Part shown: positions 61,401 to 64,000 of the stretch, piece by piece
Layout of the letters: every line of letters starts with the position of its first letter
Numbering within the stretch: the stretch's first letter is position 1
Origin: Candolleomyces eurysporus
Lineage: Eukaryota > Basidiomycota > Agaricomycetes > Agaricales > Psathyrellaceae
Assembly: GCA_027579435.1 (NCBI GenBank)
Contig: JANBPK010001220.1
Span: 1-64,000 of the forward strand
Direction: 5' to 3'
DNA: 64,000 bases
Program-made: the position numbers and the translations under genes
The notes under the pieces: model-generated
The model's input: the letters and a program-made list of their open reading frames with translations, nothing else
Databases searched by the model: none
Told to the model about the DNA's origin: nothing

Positions 61401-61803
61401 CCCTGCACCCCACCCAAATCGCTCCCGCTCGCTCAACAATCTTGCTCGCTGTCTCCATGCTCTTTATCAGCACAACAAAGATATTGGGACCCTGAACGAG
61501 TGCATTGCACTGGGTCGTGAGGGGCTGGCACTTCGTCCTGCACCCCACCCACTTCGACATACAACTCTGAATATTCTTGCTGAAGCGTATCTATCCCAGT
61601 TTGAGCAGGATGGAGCTGTGGAAGTTCTCGATGAGGCGATCTCGCTGCGTTGGGAATTGTTGGCCCTCTTCCCTCCTGAACACAGATACCGAGCGTACTA
61701 CGTCAAATCTCTTGTAGAAATTCTCGAAAAGCGGCCGGAAGTTACTGGAGATGACCGATATTGTGGAGAAATTGAAGATCTGAAGGCGGAATTGGCTGCA
61801 TGA
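58456..61803 (+). CDS. NACHT-TPR NLR-like protein D (intact)
   Basis: The complete member of the A-D family, 1096 aa: exon 1 58456-58993, intron 57 nt (58994-59050), exon 2 59051-61803; phase 1, frame open throughout. Exon 1 encodes a disordered Ser/Gln/Pro-rich region with a basic NKRKR and repeated S(I/M)SQ(S/T)S(I/M) motifs, ending in the pre-NACHT motif ISFFEGAQNFQMRDVNVF. Exon 2: Walker A HGPAGIGKTTLAGHL, Walker B-like IIIMDAMDEW, a TDRLNPCASRLPGID segment, a STAND helical region (LTELSGGLPVWASTVIAVL), then about eight TPR units of 44 aa with the consensus L-NLA-AL--LY--NGDI--LNEAISLHREAL-L-PAPHPDRS. C-terminus EIEDLKAELAA. Probably the functional gene from which C and B decayed. Role inferred: ligand-triggered oligomerisation in non-self response. 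Confidence 0.93.
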
Positions 61804-63105
61804 GCCGCATCCGAGTTGGAAGGAACGCTGGCCTTTTCTACAGCAGACTCATTTGCTTTGTTCGAGGCAGCATCTGCATTAGAGTAGTGGTACAAGGGTG
61901 TTTTGGACTAGTCTATGCATGCATGCAATCGTATCATTGTCAATGTATTTACGTGGTCGTATCGATCGTACTCGAAGTGGATTGCGGAATCGATAGCCCG
62001 GCCCCCATGAGTAACCTAAATTGCTATTGAACGAAGCTTCAATCTCTCGATCTCTTACTCCACCTCAACGGCCAGGTAGTGATCAGGGTGCGCCAAAATG
62101 AGCTGCCGGGTAATGAGAAGATGAAGGATTGCTCTCTGTTATCCGGAGTCGCTAACGATCTATTTCCAGAGTTTCAGAGATTACATTGTCGGTTATTGAT
62201 CGGGGGAGGAAGATTAAAAGACGCACCAAGCTGTCTGAGACTCCTAGTGAACGCTCTCTTTGCCCACCCACCAACTACGATNGGGTGCTGACAGACCCCC
62301 CGTCCTGCTTTGCATTCTCTGGGCCGTCATGTCATACTGCTGTTGTTTTCTTCCGTGTTCGAACTTTCCCAGCTTTGCGGCGAGCACGTTCCGAATTCCA
62401 CACCTTCCCACCACGAGCAACCCTACCCACCCCCGCTGGAATCTTGGCCGCCCATCCTCGCCTGATGAGGATTGAGAGCATGCAATGAAGTTTGCACATG
62501 TTTGTTGAAACGTCCACAATGCACTGGCACCCTCAACCCTGTTGGGAGAATTCTAGCGTCTGAGACGAGCGAGCGTCCTTCCATTGCACTGAGTTAGGAT
62601 CGTAGGGTAGTGACAAAGCCGCATTTGCGATGGCGGTAATGGGAGATGATGTTGAGGGTATGAGGGACTGGAGAGGACTGACACCGGCACCGCGTCCTTG
62701 TCTGCAGGGCAAAGACAACATCGATATCTTCAGGGATTCATGGATCTCCAAAGGGAAGGTAGGGAGGGAGTGGTGGAGGAGAGGGGTTGGGGACTAGGGC
62801 GGAACAAAACTGGCGTCGCCAAAAACCTCGAAATACGAGCGCAAGAATTTGGGGCAGCAGTCCGTTAATCAGCGGTAGAAAGGCCTCAGCTTGTTTGGCG
62901 CGGTAACGAAAGGCGAGCACGAAGCCCAGTTACAAGTTGAGAGGGCGATCGTTGAATTGCATTGACGCTAACCGGAAAGGGATAGATATACGAGATCAGC
63001 GATGGAGCACGAGAGACGGGAAGAAACTCACTAGATGAGAATAGAAAGGCGTGAACGGTCGATGCCCTCAATTACCCATCTTGCGGGTTCAGGACCTCTG
63101 TGTTA
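61804..63105. repeat. 3' flank of NACHT-TPR copy D (duplicated block, copy 3 of 3)
   Basis: Near-identical to 53992-55316 with small indels (for example 10 nt shorter at about 62007). The minus strand keeps the HAFLFSSSEFLPVSR and FLPLINGLLPQILALVFRGF pieces. The plus-strand ORF of the C flank is broken here by a deletion and an N (62282). The match ends at about 63102, after GGACCTCTG. Confidence 0.75.
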
Positions 63106-63511
63106 TGGAGTACCTCAGATTGTCCAACGGTTCGACAATGCAAGATGAGGTACGCAAGTTCACTGTAATGAGAAACAGTGAAAGGTGATATTGCTCTTCG
63201 AATTGGGGATCGGGTGGGTGGTGACAGACGTTGAGAGAGATCACTGATATTCTGGGACTTGAAGCGTATCGCTGCCAAGTATAAAGCGAGTGCGAAAGAA
63301 CGCCTCTTTCGCAAGTTGCTTCGGTAAGGAGGATCTGCTGAGGGAGACTGGGAGTCGAAGGAGGAGGATTAGGGATAAGGGGTTGCGGGGGAACGGGAGG
63401 AGGGGATCAGAGAAGGTATTCCTGAATGGGGTTGAGGGAAGGGAATTCGAGAGAACGAAGTCCTTCTTCAATATCTTGTAAGCGTGAGGACGATGTCGTC
63501 GATGTAATTGG

Positions 63512-63862
63512 TTACTCGGAGTTCGAATGAGTTGGTGATGATTCTCTCGTTTGGATGGCGTTCGAAGCACGTAATATCCACAATAGTTGATCCTTCTTCG
63601 TAGCGAAGGGACCCAATAGACGACGTAGCTGAAGGGTTCCTACCAGCTCTTGAGCAGACGGCGACAATTGGGAAACGTTGAGTGAATCAAATAGAACGAG
63701 GAGGTGTACTATCGGTATCGTGAGAAGCACTTGACCTAGGGTAAGGTCTATGCCTCCGACGAGTTGAAGATGAGGAACGATGTCGAGGCGAATGTACTCG
63801 TTGTTGAGCGTCCACTGTGTTCTCAGTTTGAGCATACACAGGGTAAAGAAGTCGAGGTAAGT
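63512..63862 (-). CDS. Unidentified minus-strand gene, partial
   Basis: Open stretch after a CTGACAG acceptor at 63863: YLDFFTLCMLKLRTQWTLNNEY…, then hydrophobic PHLQLVGGIDLTLGQVLLTI and LVLFDSLNVSQLSPSAQEL. Amino-acid use looks like real protein, but I do not recognise the family. The exon end is unclear (a weak GTGCTT donor at about 63582 is possible) and the 5' part may lie beyond the window. It follows the D flank directly, so it could be the minus-strand gene whose remnants travel with the flanks, though I see no clear sequence link. Confidence 0.4.
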   Translation of the reverse strand, partial: TYLDFFTLCMLKLRTQWTLNNEYIRLDIVPHLQLVGGIDLTLGQVLLTIPIVHLLVLFDSLNVSQLSPSAQELVGTLQLRRLLGPFATKKDQLLWILRASNAIQTRESSPTHSNSE

Positions 63863-64000
63863 CTGTCAGGCACCAGGTACAAGTAGGCGAGATTTGATTC
63901 TCGAGAACAAGCTAAAGAACTACTACAGTTCAGCTCAGTATTTATACTACTTGAGATAATCGGGCAAGTCCGGGCTGGCTCGACTCTTATGACCAGCATT

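Overview
The window looks like chromosomal DNA of a mushroom-forming basidiomycete (Agaricomycetes). Genes carry many 49-110 nt GT-AG introns with CTAAC/CTAAT-type branch sites, and the gene families are typical of that group: SMP-30-like lactonase, cytochrome-b5-fused delta-9 desaturase, Kre9/Knh1-like secreted protein, and expanded NACHT ATPases. About twenty isolated single Ns are scattered through the sequence. In several genes (46.7-49.2 kb, 53.7 kb, 13.6 kb) deleting one N per site restores the reading frame, so those frame breaks are probably assembly artefacts.

Layout. 0-5.2 kb: NACHT-TPR copy A, its 3' flank, an aconitase relic and truncated copy B. 5.9-7.9 kb (-): SMP-30/gluconolactonase-like protein. 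9.2-10.8 kb (+): delta-9 fatty-acid desaturase with cytochrome b5. 10.9-13.9 kb (-): MFS monocarboxylate-type transporter with 16 exons. 14.2-14.4 kb: 43-bp minisatellite. 14.9-17.9 kb (+): unrecognised protein of about 970 aa, broken by one base in a G run. 18.9-19.7 kb: a tandem array of intron/mini-exon-like modules. 19.7-22.3 kb: no gene seen. 22.3-24.6 kb (+): cyclopropane-fatty-acid-type synthase. 24.8-28.2 kb (-): intact NACHT-TPR gene E. 28.9-29.5 kb (-): small secreted Kre9/Knh1-like protein. 30.9-35.4 kb (+): Rif1-like protein. 35.6-37.2 kb (-): NACHT pseudogene J. 37.3-39.5 and 40.0-42.1 kb (+): recent tandem NACHT duplicates G and H. 42.5-44.9 kb (+): carnitine acetyltransferase ending in the peroxisomal signal SKL. 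45.5-46.5 kb (+): EBP-type sterol delta8-delta7 isomerase. 46.7-49.2 kb (+): NACHT gene I. 49.9-50.1 kb (-): orphan NACHT terminal exon. 50.3-54.0 kb: NACHT-TPR pseudogene C, broken by a nested insertion that includes a 424-bp hAT-like MITE. 55.6-57.0 kb: decayed aconitase. 58.5-61.8 kb (+): intact NACHT-TPR gene D. 61.8-63.1 kb: third copy of the NACHT-TPR 3' flank. 63.5-63.9 kb: part of an unidentified minus-strand gene.

Biology. The window is an NLR-type hotspot. It holds five NACHT-TPR loci (A-E), four NACHT loci without TPRs (G, H, I, J) and one orphan terminal exon. They range from intact (D, E, G, H) through single-indel copies (A, I) to clear pseudogenes (B, C, J), as expected under birth-and-death evolution. 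The A-D family moves as a compound unit: NACHT-TPR gene, about 1 kb of 3' flank with a minus-strand coding relic, then an aconitase relic. Fungal NACHT proteins are implicated in non-self recognition and programmed cell death; a role for these particular genes is inference. The single-copy genes between them cover lipid and sterol metabolism (desaturase, CFA-type synthase, carnitine acetyltransferase, sterol isomerase), transport and chromosome maintenance. Nothing here shows that they work with the NACHT genes.
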